A stretch of DNA of 64,000 nucleotides from contig CANHPN010000007.1 in the NCBI GenBank assembly GCA_947462535.1, positions 1 to 64,000 of the forward strand, read 5' to 3'. The notes below the pieces were generated by a model. It ran no database searches, was not told where the DNA came from, and saw only the letters and a list, made by a program, of their open reading frames with translations. Of this stretch, positions 44,026 through 53,485 are shown in pieces (positions within the stretch are counted from its first letter, which is position 1; each line of letters begins with the position of its first letter). Origin of the DNA: Akkermansiaceae bacterium (GTDB taxonomy: Bacteria; Verrucomicrobiota; Verrucomicrobiia; Verrucomicrobiales; Akkermansiaceae). A program made the position numbers and the translations under genes.

Positions 44026-45489
44026 ATGCCGATTTTCGAAAAAGCCCGCGAACTCGCGGTGATCAACTCCGCCGCCGCCGTCATCGGCTGGGATCAGGAA
44101 ACCTATCTGCCGCCCGCCGCCGCGAAATTCCGGGCGGATCAACTCGCCTGGCTCTCTTCCCGCGCGCACGAACTCGCGACTTCCGATGCTTGGAAAAAGG
44201 ATCTCGAAGCCGCTGAGTCCGCGAATTCCGGCACTGATTTCAAACTCACCGCGAACCTCCACGAACTGCGCCGCAAGTTCGACCGGGCGACGAAATTGCC
44301 GGTCGAGCTGGTCGCCCGCGACTCGGTGGCAAGCTCGCTCGCCAAGCACGTGTGGGCAGATGCCCGCGAACGCTCGGACTTTTCCAGCTTCGCGCCGCAT
44401 CTGGAAACCTTGCTCGGAATCGCCCGCGAAAAGGCGGAACTCTGGGGCTACGCGAACGAACCTTACGACGCGCTGCTAGAGGGCTTCGAGCGCGGCACCA
44501 GCTCCGCCGCCGTAGCTAACTTGTTCGACGCGATGCGCCCCGCCGTACGCGAGATCGCCGCCCGCGCGGTGGCAAACTCCGACGCCCATGCGCCAAGTTT
44601 GCCTGCGGGCCCCTACCCTATCGCCGCCCAACAGAATTTCAACTCACGCGTCGCGGAAGCCATCGGCTTTGATTTCCGAGCGGGCCGGATCGACACCACG
44701 ACGCATCCGTTCTGCACCACGCTCGGCCCGCGCGACGTGCGACTGACGACGCGCTACATGGAGTCGGATTTCACCTCGTCTCTCTTCGGCGTGCTCCATG
44801 AAGCGGGTCACGGGCTCTACGAACAAGGCCTGCCCGCCGAGGATTTCGGCCTTCCTTCCGGCAGCGCTGTTTCGTTAGGCATCCACGAATCGCAATCCCG
44901 GCTGTGGGAAAACCACGTCGGCCGCTCGCGGACATTCTGGGAGAAATGGTATTCCACCGCGCAGGAAAGCTTCCCGCAGCTGGCGAGATTTCCGTTGGAG
45001 AAATTCTTGCGTTACCTGTGGCGCGCCGAGTTCTCGCCGATCCGCGTGGAAGCGGACGAGGCGACCTACGACTTGCACATTCTCCTCCGCTTCGAGCTGG
45101 AGCGGCGGATGGTCAGCGGCAGCTTGAAAGTCGCTGATGTGCCCGCCGCGTGGAACGAACTTTTCCGCGACTTGTTCGGGCTTGCGCCCAAAGATGACAA
45201 GCACGGGTGCCTGCAAGACATCCATTGGTCGATGGGTGGGCTCGGTTATTTCGCCACCTACACGCTCGGCAATATCAACTCCGCCCAGCTTTTTGCCGCC
45301 GCGCGGAGAGACCCAAGCGTCGCCGCCGCGATTGACCGCGCCGACTACCTACCGCTGCTCGGCTGGCTGAGGAAATCCGTCCACGCCCATGGTGCCATGC
45401 TGGACCCCGCAGAACTCATCCGGCAAGCCACCGGCAGCGCGCCAACGACCGACGCCTACCTCGCCCATCTCGAATCCCGCTACCTCTGA
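44026..45489 (+). CDS. M32-family metallocarboxypeptidase
   Basis: 487 residues, the usual size of Taq-type carboxypeptidases. The zinc motif HEAGHGLYEQGLP has the HExxH site and GLPSGSAVSLGIHESQSRLWEN supplies the third ligand, with the family motifs DVRLTTRYME and GALGYFATYTLG-like MGGLGYFATYTLGN. The protein is cytoplasmic and releases C-terminal residues from peptides. It starts 50 bp beyond the dinB relic and is alone on the plus strand. Confidence 0.96.
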   Translation: MPIFEKARELAVINSAAAVIGWDQETYLPPAAAKFRADQLAWLSSRAHELATSDAWKKDLEAAESANSGTDFKLTANLHELRRKFDRATKLPVELVARDSVASSLAKHVWADARERSDFSSFAPHLETLLGIAREKAELWGYANEPYDALLEGFERGTSSAAVANLFDAMRPAVREIAARAVANSDAHAPSLPAGPYPIAAQQNFNSRVAEAIGFDFRAGRIDTTTHPFCTTLGPRDVRLTTRYMESDFTSSLFGVLHEAGHGLYEQGLPAEDFGLPSGSAVSLGIHESQSRLWENHVGRSRTFWEKWYSTAQESFPQLARFPLEKFLRYLWRAEFSPIRVEADEATYDLHILLRFELERRMVSGSLKVADVPAAWNELFRDLFGLAPKDDKHGCLQDIHWSMGGLGYFATYTLGNINSAQLFAAARRDPSVAAAIDRADYLPLLGWLRKSVHAHGAMLDPAELIRQATGSAPTTDAYLAHLESRYL

Positions 45490-45568
45490 GATCGCAGCGG
45501 ACTAAATAGATTCCCCTTCGGGACCGGTTCCCGACCATGGATTGACCGGCCCCCTGGGAGACCGTAAA

Positions 45569-47866
45569 TCAGCGACTGACACGCAGGCGTATGAATTTCC
45601 CCGGGTCCGTGCCGCGGGGGACCGAAGCACTGCGGACGTCGCCGTTCGGAACAATGGTGATGCCGCTTGTCTGCCATTCCGCCAGGTTTGTGGACCACTC
45701 TGGCTGATAGATCAGGTCAGTCCGGGGTGCCTGATAGTTCAATACCAGCTCGCCGCCCGGGAGGTGCAACGCGGGCAGCCCGGCTTGCGGATTCGCCGCC
45801 TGGGGTTCGATCCCGAGACCGTAGGCCAGCAGATTGGAAATGCCGACGCCGTAGGGATCGGCGCTTGGCTGGGCATCCGCTCCGGTCAATCCATGTTCCG
45901 TGAGCCAGAACTCAAAGGTCTGGTTCACGGTGACCGGGAGGTTTCCCGTGACCGTCGCCGCGCCGGAGTTGGTGATAGTAACGGATAGCTGGTAGGCTCC
46001 GGATTTACTGAAGCTCGCAGTGGTGTTTTTTGCCGCGTTGGTTCCGTTCACGCTGAAGATTACCGGTGCGGGAGGAGTTCCGATCCAGCCCCAAGTATAG
46101 ATCAGGTCCGCCTCCCCGACTGCGGTAGTCGCCGTCACGGCGAGGCCGGTGCTTCCATGAGTGACGGGGTTCGGAGATGCCGCAGGTCCGGTTAGGATGG
46201 TGATCGCCGCGAATTCATTGGCCCCGATGTCATAGGCCCCGCCCTGCGGCAAGGTGCCGCCATGAAAATCCCGGGATCCAGGCGACTCGCCATAGAGCGC
46301 GAAGAGATCCAGGCCCGAGTTGATCATCGGCGAGGTGGAATTCAAGCGGTAGGCGCTCAGTTGGTTGAGCAGCGCGGGATTGGCAATCGTACTGCCGTTC
46401 CCGGGACTGCCGAGCAGCGGGTCCAGCGCGAAACCGGTGTCGAAGCCGCCGCTTTTCTCCTGTTGGGTCGCGCTTCGCCATGCCGCGAGCGTGGAGTAGG
46501 TGGTTGCGCCCCATTTGACGGAAAATGCCGAGCCACCGGGCCAGTAGTTGTTTCCTTGTAACAACAGACTGTCAATCATGGCACCCGATGAGTTGATGAG
46601 CAGGGCCCCGCCGCTGGTCTGAAAGATGTTATTGCATGCGGAATTGCCCGAGCCAACCCCGAGGTTCGTGAAGATCGTCGGCATGCCGCCAGGCGCAGGA
46701 GATAGATAGATGGTGTTGTTATAAATCCGGTTCGCTTGCACCGCCGCTCCGCCGCCGATCCAAATCCCGCCATGGTGGCCCCCGCGCCCGTCATTTTCGC
46801 TGATGTTATAGCGCACGGTATTTCCAGCCATGAGCGGCCTCGCGCCACTGTATTGAAAGATCAGGTAGCCCGGCCCGGAGTTTCCGTGGGAATAGTTATA
46901 CTGCATCGTCGAGTTGGTGACACCGCCGTCAAGATCGAATCCACCGCCGTCCACGATGGAATTGCCACTTTTATTCGAGTAGGATTCATTGAACTGAATC
47001 GACACATCGTTGGAGTCGTAGGTCCAGATGCCCACGGGCCCTTCGAAGTTGGAGTTGTTCAGGTCGCCGTTGTCATAGGCGAGACAGCGCTCGATGATTG
47101 CACCGTTGACATCACCGAGGACGATGCCGTTTCCCGAGTTGCCGGCGGTGTCCCGGAGCCCGCGGTTCGAATAGGCCTTGCAGTCGCGCACGACGATGTT
47201 CTCGTGGGCGTAAGTCGTGGCGCTGATGGAGAAGTAGCCGAAGGAGGAGATGCCCGCGCCGCCGTTATTGTAGGCCTCACTGTTGCGGATCAGGACATTT
47301 TTCCAACCGCTCTTGCTGCCGTCCGCCGGATAGCCACCGATGATGATCCCATTCAACTTGAAGCCGAGAACCGCGACGTTATTGATGGAAATCGAGTCCA
47401 GTTTGATACCACCGGGGATGTCCGTAAACAGTTCGATGCCATTCCCCGTATTGCCGCTTTGTGTCGCGGCATTCCAAGCACCGACCACATACAAGTCGCT
47501 GACTGAAATGCCTGCGGTATTGTAGATGACGATGCCCTTGCCGGCACCTCCATTGATCGTCGCGCGCCCGCCCCCGTATGAGGTGACGATAATCGGGTTG
47601 GCCGCGCTGCCGGTGTCGTCACTGCCAAAACCGAGGCTGCCGCCGAAAGTCTGGCCGCCCTCGAAGAGGATCCGGTCGCCGGCAGCGAAGCTATGCACGT
47701 TGACCTTGGAAGTCGTCTGCCATGCGCCAGTGCCAACGCTTGTTCCGGGATTTGAATCATTTCCCGAAGGGCTCACGTAATAGTCCGTGGCCCATGATGA
47801 CCCGGCTGCGGCTAGCCAAACTGTGACGATTGGCAACAACATTGATGATCGCGATGAATGATTCAT
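45569..47866 (-). CDS. Secreted right-handed parallel beta-helix protein
   Basis: 765 residues with an N-terminal signal peptide (MLLPIVTVWLAAAGSSWA). It starts DYYVSPSGNDSNPGTSVGTG, typical of pectate-lyase-like right-handed beta-helix proteins, followed by repeated N-rich turns to about residue 480. Next is an Ig-like region (VTVNQTFEFWLTEHG border). The final 100 residues contain DPYGVGISNLLAYGLGIEP, a calcium-loop-like unit common in verrucomicrobial exoproteins, and a beta-sandwich-like tail. Polysaccharide binding or cleavage is likely, but no catalytic residues are assigned. Confidence 0.9.
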   Translation of the reverse strand: MNHSSRSSMLLPIVTVWLAAAGSSWATDYYVSPSGNDSNPGTSVGTGAWQTTSKVNVHSFAAGDRILFEGGQTFGGSLGFGSDDTGSAANPIIVTSYGGGRATINGGAGKGIVIYNTAGISVSDLYVVGAWNAATQSGNTGNGIELFTDIPGGIKLDSISINNVAVLGFKLNGIIIGGYPADGSKSGWKNVLIRNSEAYNNGGAGISSFGYFSISATTYAHENIVVRDCKAYSNRGLRDTAGNSGNGIVLGDVNGAIIERCLAYDNGDLNNSNFEGPVGIWTYDSNDVSIQFNESYSNKSGNSIVDGGGFDLDGGVTNSTMQYNYSHGNSGPGYLIFQYSGARPLMAGNTVRYNISENDGRGGHHGGIWIGGGAAVQANRIYNNTIYLSPAPGGMPTIFTNLGVGSGNSACNNIFQTSGGALLINSSGAMIDSLLLQGNNYWPGGSAFSVKWGATTYSTLAAWRSATQQEKSGGFDTGFALDPLLGSPGNGSTIANPALLNQLSAYRLNSTSPMINSGLDLFALYGESPGSRDFHGGTLPQGGAYDIGANEFAAITILTGPAASPNPVTHGSTGLAVTATTAVGEADLIYTWGWIGTPPAPVIFSVNGTNAAKNTTASFSKSGAYQLSVTITNSGAATVTGNLPVTVNQTFEFWLTEHGLTGADAQPSADPYGVGISNLLAYGLGIEPQAANPQAGLPALHLPGGELVLNYQAPRTDLIYQPEWSTNLAEWQTSGITIVPNGDVRSASVPRGTDPGKFIRLRVSR

Positions 47867-48177
47867 AGCCTTGCACTATTCACTAAATGCCGAGAGAATG
47901 CAACCTATCATTTATTGATTTTTCATTTATGGGTTTCCCCGGGCTATCCGCAAACAATTAGAAAGCCTCGAGCATTCACGTTGATGGATGAATTTGTGAT
48001 ACCGCGAGGCATGATGCCATTCATGTGGCGCCGCTTGGGCGGGAGGAGAAATCAGGCGGCGAGACACCACCTCGCCGGTCTGGCGCGAGATGCGCCAGCC
48101 ACATTTGCTTGGAGCGGATCCTGCGGGCGGATTCAGATTCACAAGTCGGCCTCACCGTGCTTCTCTCTCCGCCGTCC
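47867..48177. other. Gap of about 310 bp with two tandem hairpins
   Basis: No gene is recognised. Two adjacent small hairpins are visible: GGCGAG/CTCGCC (48058-48076) and CTGGCGC/GCGCCAG (48080-48098). They form a repeat-like block, about 80 bp before the tmk ATG. The plus-strand frame is open from 48025 into tmk, but this extension has no tmk-like features. Confidence 0.5.
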
Positions 48178-48828
48178 ATGGGCCCATCATTTCCGCCAAA
48201 CACCCCGCAATTTGCCTCCGCATCCATCGCCACAGGGCGCGGGCTCTTCATCGTCATAGAGGGCATCGACGGCACCGGCAAATCCACCCAGGCGCAGCGA
48301 CTCGGCGAGTGGCTCGCCTCGCAAGGCCACGAGGTGGTTCTCAGCCGCGAACCCACCGCCGGACCGTGGGGGAAAAAAGTCCGCGAGTCCGCCGCCACCG
48401 GCCGGCTCTCACCGGAGAACGAGCTGCAATATTTCCTCAACGACCGCCGCCAGCACGTCGAAGAGCTCATCGCACCATCGCTCGCCGCCGGCAAGGTCGT
48501 GATCCTCGACCGCTATTATTTCTCGACGATGGCATACCAAGGTGCCCGCGGTTTCGACCCGACGGAAATCCGGCGGAAAAACGAGGAATTCGCGCCGGTC
48601 CCGGATTTACTGCTGATCATGGACCTCGACGTGGACGCCGCGCTCGAACGCATCGGCGCGCGCGGCGACACGGCCAACGAGTTCGAAAAGCGCGAGAACC
48701 TGGAGCGCTGCCGGGAAATTTTCCTCTCGCTCAAGGACGAGAGCTTCGTCCGGGTGATCGACACCCGCGGCACGCTCGACGAGGTTGCCGCGCGGGTCCG
48801 CGAGGTGGTCGTCAGGCACTTGGTTTAA
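48178..48828 (+). CDS. tmk: Thymidylate kinase
   Basis: Phosphorylates dTMP to dTDP, 216 residues from the ATG at 48178. The P-loop FIVIEGIDGTGKSTQAQRL, the DR(Y/H) motif VILDRYYFSTMAYQG and a C-terminal LID region (RIGARGDTANEFEKRENL) are all as in the family. The frame stays open to 48025, but the extra N-terminus is not homologous. The 118-residue gene downstream begins 77 bp later. Confidence 0.95.
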   Translation: MGPSFPPNTPQFASASIATGRGLFIVIEGIDGTGKSTQAQRLGEWLASQGHEVVLSREPTAGPWGKKVRESAATGRLSPENELQYFLNDRRQHVEELIAPSLAAGKVVILDRYYFSTMAYQGARGFDPTEIRRKNEEFAPVPDLLLIMDLDVDAALERIGARGDTANEFEKRENLERCREIFLSLKDESFVRVIDTRGTLDEVAARVREVVVRHLV

Positions 48829-48905
48829 GCGGAATCTTGCAATGGCCGGGGAAGCGTGCTAATTTCCCACCGCTCGATTTCCCTCAACCATTAATCACCG
48901 AAGCC

Positions 48906-49262
48906 ATGAACGCCTCCCTATTTAAAGACAGCCGCACAACCGGACTCATGAATCGCGTCCGCGAGGACGTTTCCACATTGCGCGACGACATCCGCCACCT
49001 GTTATCCCACACCACACGCCAGACATTGCCGAACGGCGCGCGGGAAATCGCCGGCCAGGCGAAGCAGCAAATCGCCAGCCGTGGCGCGCACGCCGCAACT
49101 CTCATCCGTGACCTCGGCGGCCGCCATCCCGTTGGACTGATCGGCGGTGCCGTCGTCATCGGCCTGCTCGCCGCCGGGGCGTATGCGCTGACTCACAAAC
49201 ACAACGGCCACCAGCCAGCCATGCTGAAAGGAACCGAGCCGGAAACCGATATCCCCTGCTGA
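48906..49262 (+). CDS. Small membrane-anchored DUF883/ElaB-like protein
   Basis: 118 residues. A helical N-terminal region (MNRVREDVSTLRDDIRHLL, then ARE-IAGQAKQQIASRGAH) precedes one C-terminal membrane helix (PVGLIGGAVVIGLLAAGAYAL) and a short basic tail. This is the arrangement of ElaB/YgaM/YqjD inner-membrane proteins that dock inactive ribosomes in E. coli. The tail ends in Cys and the usual GxxxxG membrane helix is kept, but family assignment is by topology only. Confidence 0.72.
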   Translation: MNASLFKDSRTTGLMNRVREDVSTLRDDIRHLLSHTTRQTLPNGAREIAGQAKQQIASRGAHAATLIRDLGGRHPVGLIGGAVVIGLLAAGAYALTHKHNGHQPAMLKGTEPETDIPC

Positions 49263-49264
49263 AC

Positions 49265-51061
49265 TTAAGCCGTCGGGCGTGACCAGTCCGGACGTTCGGT
49301 CTCGAAATTCATGACCGCGCCGCTCCGCGGGTGCTGGAACGAGAGTTTCCAGGCGTGAAGCTGGAGCGGCGGAGCCTCGGGATCGAGCGTCTGCGTGTGG
49401 CCGATGCGGTGGTCTGGCAGATAGGCAGGATCGCCCGCGACGGGGAAACCGAGCTGCCAGAGATGGATGCGGATTTGATTCGTCCGGCCGGTTCCCAGCT
49501 TCGCCTCGATCATGGAGGTGCCGTCCTCGCGGCGCTCAATGACTTGAAAATCCGTGCGCGAGGGCAAGCCGTCTAACTCATCGATCACGCGGGTTCCCAT
49601 CACGTCGGGCTCGGAGGAGATCGGAGCTTCGGAAAAGAACACGTCCTGTGCCGGATGACCGAGCGCGCGGACGAGATAGCGCTTGTCCACCGCGCCTTCG
49701 AGGAACTGGCGCTGCAGCAGGCGGCAGAAATGGCGGGTGCGGGCGAAGACAACGAGGCCGGTGGTGTTAGCGTCCAGACGGTGCACCGGGCGCGGGTATT
49801 TCGGCGCGTAAACCTCATTCAAAATGTGTTGGAGCGTGTTGCGGTGGAAGCGGCCGCACGCGTGCATCGGCAGCGGCGCGGGCTTGCGGACGACGAGGAT
49901 CGCCTCATCCTCATGCAGCACCTCGATGTCCGCAGACACCGGCGGCTCGACCTCCGGCGGGAAGATTTGGACGACGCGCTCACCGCCACGCACGACGTGG
50001 TCTTTTCCACGGGCGCTGCCGCCGTAGTTCCCGAAGCGCCCGGCATCGCAGCGCGCCTCCCATTCTGTTGGAGAAACCTGCGGGAAAAGTTCGATCAGCG
50101 CTTCGAGCAAGGTCCGCCCGTCGAGAGCCGCCGGGATGTTCACCGGGCGGCGGTTTTCCTGAGCGAGCGAGCCGGGCAAGGGATTTGAAACCCGCGCGAT
50201 CTCCGCGTGAAGTCGGGTGATTCGTTCCGCCATGCGTTCAGGCTCGCTGACGAAACAATGCGGGCAACTCACACCCTCGACGTGCCGCGGGTCCTCCTGG
50301 TCCGCCGCGTCGAGCGGGGCCTGGCAGGCGAAACAAACCGCGTAGCCGGACTCGCGCAGGCCGGGGTCCACGCCTACCCGCTGGTCGAAGACGAAGCACT
50401 CGCCGTCGTAATGGTCGCCGCCGCATTCCTCGAAATACTTGAGGATGCCGCCGTCGAGCTGGTAGATATTCACGAAGCCTTCGCTCTCCATGAACGGCCC
50501 GGCTTTTTCGCAGCGGATGCCGCCGGTGCAGAACATCACCACTGGCTGGTCCTTGAGCGCTTCCGGCAGCTTCCGCACCGCATCCGGGAACTCGCGGAAG
50601 GTGTTGATGTGAGGAATGATCGCGCCCTTGAAGGTGCCGAGCTTCACCTCGTAATCGTTGCGGGTGTCAAGCAAGGTCACCGGACGGCCTTCGTCGAGCC
50701 AGCGCTTCAATTCGGCCGCCGCGATCTTCGGCGAGGTGTAATTCGCCGGACGAATGCTCTCCATGCCGAAGGAGATGATCTCCTTTTTTAAACGCACCAG
50801 CATCCGGTTGAAAGGCTGGTCGTCGCTGAGACTGATCTTGGGCTCCAGACCTTCGAGGCCGGGAATTTCACGGAGTTTCGCGAGCAGCAAGTCGATGGAC
50901 TCCGCAGCTCCGGCGACGAACAGGTTGATGCCCTCCGTGCTGAGCAGAATCGTCCCTTTCAGCCCCCAAGCCTTGCAGTCAGTGCTGAGATTTTCGCGCA
51001 ATTCCTTCAGACCCGACAGCTCGGCGAAGCGGTAAGTGGAAATATTCGTGACAGCGGACAC
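49265..51061 (-). CDS. TrhO-type tRNA uridine hydroxylase fused to an RluA-family pseudouridine synthase
   Basis: 598 residues from a GTG at 51061 (ATG at 51127 would add 22 residues with no match). Residues about 1-270 are TrhO/YceA: TRYRF-like [30 protein letters not shown] and the rhodanese Cys loop [14 protein letters not shown], then a Cys4 zinc-like segment [13 protein letters not shown] and SCPHCFVSE. Residues about 330-600 are Rlu[17 protein letters not shown] with the catalytic Asp, followed by [19 protein letters not shown]. TrhO puts a hydroxyl at tRNA U34 in bacteria and RluA makes pseudouridine in tRNA or rRNA. The fusion puts two RNA modifiers in one chain. Confidence 0.92.
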   Translation of the reverse strand: MSAVTNISTYRFAELSGLKELRENLSTDCKAWGLKGTILLSTEGINLFVAGAAESIDLLLAKLREIPGLEGLEPKISLSDDQPFNRMLVRLKKEIISFGMESIRPANYTSPKIAAAELKRWLDEGRPVTLLDTRNDYEVKLGTFKGAIIPHINTFREFPDAVRKLPEALKDQPVVMFCTGGIRCEKAGPFMESEGFVNIYQLDGGILKYFEECGGDHYDGECFVFDQRVGVDPGLRESGYAVCFACQAPLDAADQEDPRHVEGVSCPHCFVSEPERMAERITRLHAEIARVSNPLPGSLAQENRRPVNIPAALDGRTLLEALIELFPQVSPTEWEARCDAGRFGNYGGSARGKDHVVRGGERVVQIFPPEVEPPVSADIEVLHEDEAILVVRKPAPLPMHACGRFHRNTLQHILNEVYAPKYPRPVHRLDANTTGLVVFARTRHFCRLLQRQFLEGAVDKRYLVRALGHPAQDVFFSEAPISSEPDVMGTRVIDELDGLPSRTDFQVIERREDGTSMIEAKLGTGRTNQIRIHLWQLGFPVAGDPAYLPDHRIGHTQTLDPEAPPLQLHAWKLSFQHPRSGAVMNFETERPDWSRPTA

Positions 51062-51178
51062 GCCGGAAAAACAACACGAAGCCCGCACCCTTGCCAGTGA
51101 AGAAAGCGGATTTTTTCCCGCCACCATCTGTATGCGCCGCCGGGCCTCACCCGTTCCCCGGCGCGCAGCTCGCCAGAT

Positions 51179-51211
51179 TCAATTTTAAGGGGCAGGCCCT
51201 CAATTTTAAGG
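51179..51211. promoter_or_regulatory. 12-bp direct repeat upstream of mgtE
   Basis: TCAATTTTAAGG occurs at 51179-51190 and again at 51200-51211. The two copies are 21 bp apart, two turns of DNA, in the 300-bp divergent gap between the TrhO-RluA and mgtE genes. This is the spacing of a dimeric regulator site. No Mg-sensing M-box was recognised. Confidence 0.4.
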
Positions 51212-51360
51212 AGTCGCTGGGGGATCTCCCGCAGCTGCCCGCCGAGTTCCAGCTGGCCGTCGCCACCATGACAACCGGATGGACACGATCGGGTGGAATT
51301 GATCCACATTAGCACGTCCTTTTCCTTGCCCGCCTCCAGCCCGCCGCGCACTCTCCGCGC

Positions 51361-52758
51361 GTGGCGGACGAGCTGGAAGAAAATCCCATGAGTGAGCTGC
51401 TTCGGGCGCTGGACGCGTCCGACTGCTCGGCCTTGCTTGCCGCCGCCGAAGATATCCACTACGCCGACCTTGCGCATCTTTACGAGAATCTCGACGACGA
51501 GAAACGCGACCTCCTCCTCAAAACCATAGGCCCGGAACTCGCCACCGACCTCGTCGCCGAGCTCCCCTACCCGCTCATCGAGGGCGCGCTGGATTACTTC
51601 AAGCCCGCCCAGCTGCGGGTGCTGCTGGGAAACCTTTCGGACGACGACCGCGTGGACGTCTTCCAAGTCGTCAGCAAGGAAGCACAGGTCCGTTTTTTCA
51701 GCCTGCTAGGCCCGCGCGACAAAGAGCTCACCCGCAACCTCCTCAAATACGAGGAGGACACCGCCGGCGGTCGGATGACCACCCACGTCGGCCGGATCAC
51801 CGCCGACATGACGGTGAAACAAGCCATCACCGTGCTCCGCCGCGACCGCGACGACGCGGAGACGCTGGCACGGATTTTCGTGGTGGACGAGCAAGGCCGG
51901 CTCGTCGGAAAAGTCCGCCTCCGCGACCTCGCCTTCAGCACCTGGGACACGCCGGTCCACGACATCATGGAGGCGGCCGACGAGTATGTCCTCGCCTCCG
52001 CCGACCAGGAAGAAGCCGCCCGGACCTTGTCCAAATACGACCTCATCGTGCTGCCCGTGGTCGATGAGTTCCACCATCTGCTAGGAGTCATCACCTACGA
52101 TGACGCGCTCGAAATTCTCCAGGAAGAGTCCACCGAGGACATCGAAAAACTCTCCGGTATCGGCGGCGAGCAATCCGACGTTTCCTATCTGAACACCAGC
52201 GTCGCCCTCCAGTTCCGCCGCCGCGTCTCATGGCTCGTGGGGCTGGCTTTCGTCTCCATCGGCTCGGGCTACGTGATGTATCGGTTCAGCGAGGTCCTGG
52301 AAAAAGCCTTCGTCCTCGCGCTGTTCCTGCCGATGGTCGTCGCCGCCGGCGGAAACTCCGGCGGACAAGCGGCCACCATGGTCATCCGGGCGATGGCGCT
52401 CGGCGAAATCAGCACCGGCAACGCGCTGCGGATCGCCTGGAAGGAAGCCCGCACCGGAGTGCTGCTAGGACTTACCCTCGGCATCACGATGGCGGCGTTC
52501 ATCAGCTTTATCCTCCCGCACATGCAGCAGGGCACCGGCGCGGATTTTGATTTCCTCCATCTCGCGTTCGCCGTTTCCGCCGCGCTCACGGTCCAGGTCC
52601 TGTCGGCCACCGTGCTCGGCGCGTTGCTGCCCATCGCCGCCCGCGCGATCCATCTCGACCCCGCCGTGGTCTCCGCGCCATCGCTCGCATCCACCGTCGA
52701 TGTCTCGGGAATGATGATTTATTTCACCATCGTCGGCGCGGTCCTGCACCTGCATTAA
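51361..52758 (+). CDS. mgtE: MgtE magnesium transporter
   Basis: Inner-membrane Mg2+ channel, 465 residues from the GTG at 51361. An N-terminal acidic superhelical domain (about 1-125) precedes two CBS domains (about 130-250, with THVGRITADMTVKQAITVL) and five membrane helices. The pore helix region carries GGNSGGQAATMVIRAMALGEI, and the final helix has VDVSGMMIYFTIVGAVL. Mg binding at the N/CBS interface closes the channel, so control is largely by the protein itself. The gene is alone on the plus strand. Confidence 0.96.
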   Translation: MADELEENPMSELLRALDASDCSALLAAAEDIHYADLAHLYENLDDEKRDLLLKTIGPELATDLVAELPYPLIEGALDYFKPAQLRVLLGNLSDDDRVDVFQVVSKEAQVRFFSLLGPRDKELTRNLLKYEEDTAGGRMTTHVGRITADMTVKQAITVLRRDRDDAETLARIFVVDEQGRLVGKVRLRDLAFSTWDTPVHDIMEAADEYVLASADQEEAARTLSKYDLIVLPVVDEFHHLLGVITYDDALEILQEESTEDIEKLSGIGGEQSDVSYLNTSVALQFRRRVSWLVGLAFVSIGSGYVMYRFSEVLEKAFVLALFLPMVVAAGGNSGGQAATMVIRAMALGEISTGNALRIAWKEARTGVLLGLTLGITMAAFISFILPHMQQGTGADFDFLHLAFAVSAALTVQVLSATVLGALLPIAARAIHLDPAVVSAPSLASTVDVSGMMIYFTIVGAVLHLH

Positions 52759-53147
52759 GTGAGGCCGCGCGGAAACAACAGGTCACTTCGAGTCGCCCAG
52801 CGGCTGGCGGTCGCCAGTCAAGCGCATCGAATCCCGCCGCCACCTCGATCATCGGCGGCCCTCATAAGCTACAAATCCCTCAGCGCCAACATCAACTCCA
52901 ACGACGGCAAACAGCTCGTCGCGGAAGCACACCCCGCCAAACCACTCTCCCGGCTCGCACAACTCCGGCAGCGCGTGAAACAGACCCAACGGGCCTGCGG
53001 CTGGCAATTCCCTGGATTCCGGCAGTCATTTGATTCGACACCATCCGGAAATCCCAAATTCATCAAGATTCTGCTTGGCAAGCCATGGCGGATCTTGCAA
53101 TTTCCCCGCCCGCCCGTTTCCTGGGCACTCCAAAGAGCTTTAATACC
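52759..53147. other. Gap of about 390 bp between mgtE and rpsP
   Basis: No gene is recognised. A plus-strand frame at about 52860-53040 has ordinary composition (SYKSLSANINSNDGKQLVA and following) but ends without a recognised domain. The promoter of rpsP should lie near 53080-53130; no boxes could be placed. Confidence 0.4.
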
Positions 53148-53405
53148 ATGGCCGTTTCCATCCGACTCAACCGCAAGGGCACCAAAGACCGCCCTTACTA
53201 TAAAATCGTTGCCGTTGACAGCCGCAAGCGTCGCGACGGCCGTTTCATCGAGCAACTCGGCACCTACGATCCACTTCTTGAAGGTGTGAATTACACCATC
53301 GACCTCGCGATCGCCGACAAATGGCTCGCCGTCGGTGCCAAGCCATCCGAAACCGTGAACAGCATGATCCGCAAGGCTCGCACGGCTGCCGCCGCGCAGG
53401 CTTGA
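53148..53405 (+). CDS. rpsP: 30S ribosomal protein S16
   Basis: 85 residues from the ATG at 53148. It begins [20 protein letters not shown] and contains [22 protein letters not shown], both diagnostic for bacterial S16. The rest ([19 protein letters not shown]) fits. The usual partners rimM, trmD and rplS are not beside it here. A strong hairpin follows 26 bp after the stop, so the gene appears to be transcribed alone. Confidence 0.98.
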   Translation: MAVSIRLNRKGTKDRPYYKIVAVDSRKRRDGRFIEQLGTYDPLLEGVNYTIDLAIADKWLAVGAKPSETVNSMIRKARTAAAAQA

Positions 53406-53431
53406 TTGGTTCCCGATTTCCCTGAATTTCC

Positions 53432-53467
53432 AAACAACCGCGATCCGAGAGGAATCGCGGTTGTTTT
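53432..53467 (+). terminator. Rho-independent terminator of rpsP
   Basis: AAACAACCGCGAT (53432-53444) pairs perfectly with ATCGCGGTTGTTT (53454-53466), 13 bp with a 9-nt loop, followed by a further T and GTTTG. It lies just before the methyltransferase gene. Confidence 0.93.
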
Positions 53468-53485
53468 GTTTGAAGATCACGCGCC

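Noticed and set aside
51212-51360. M-box magnesium riboswitch before mgtE
   Set aside because: The leader is short and lacks the long three-way helices of the M-box.
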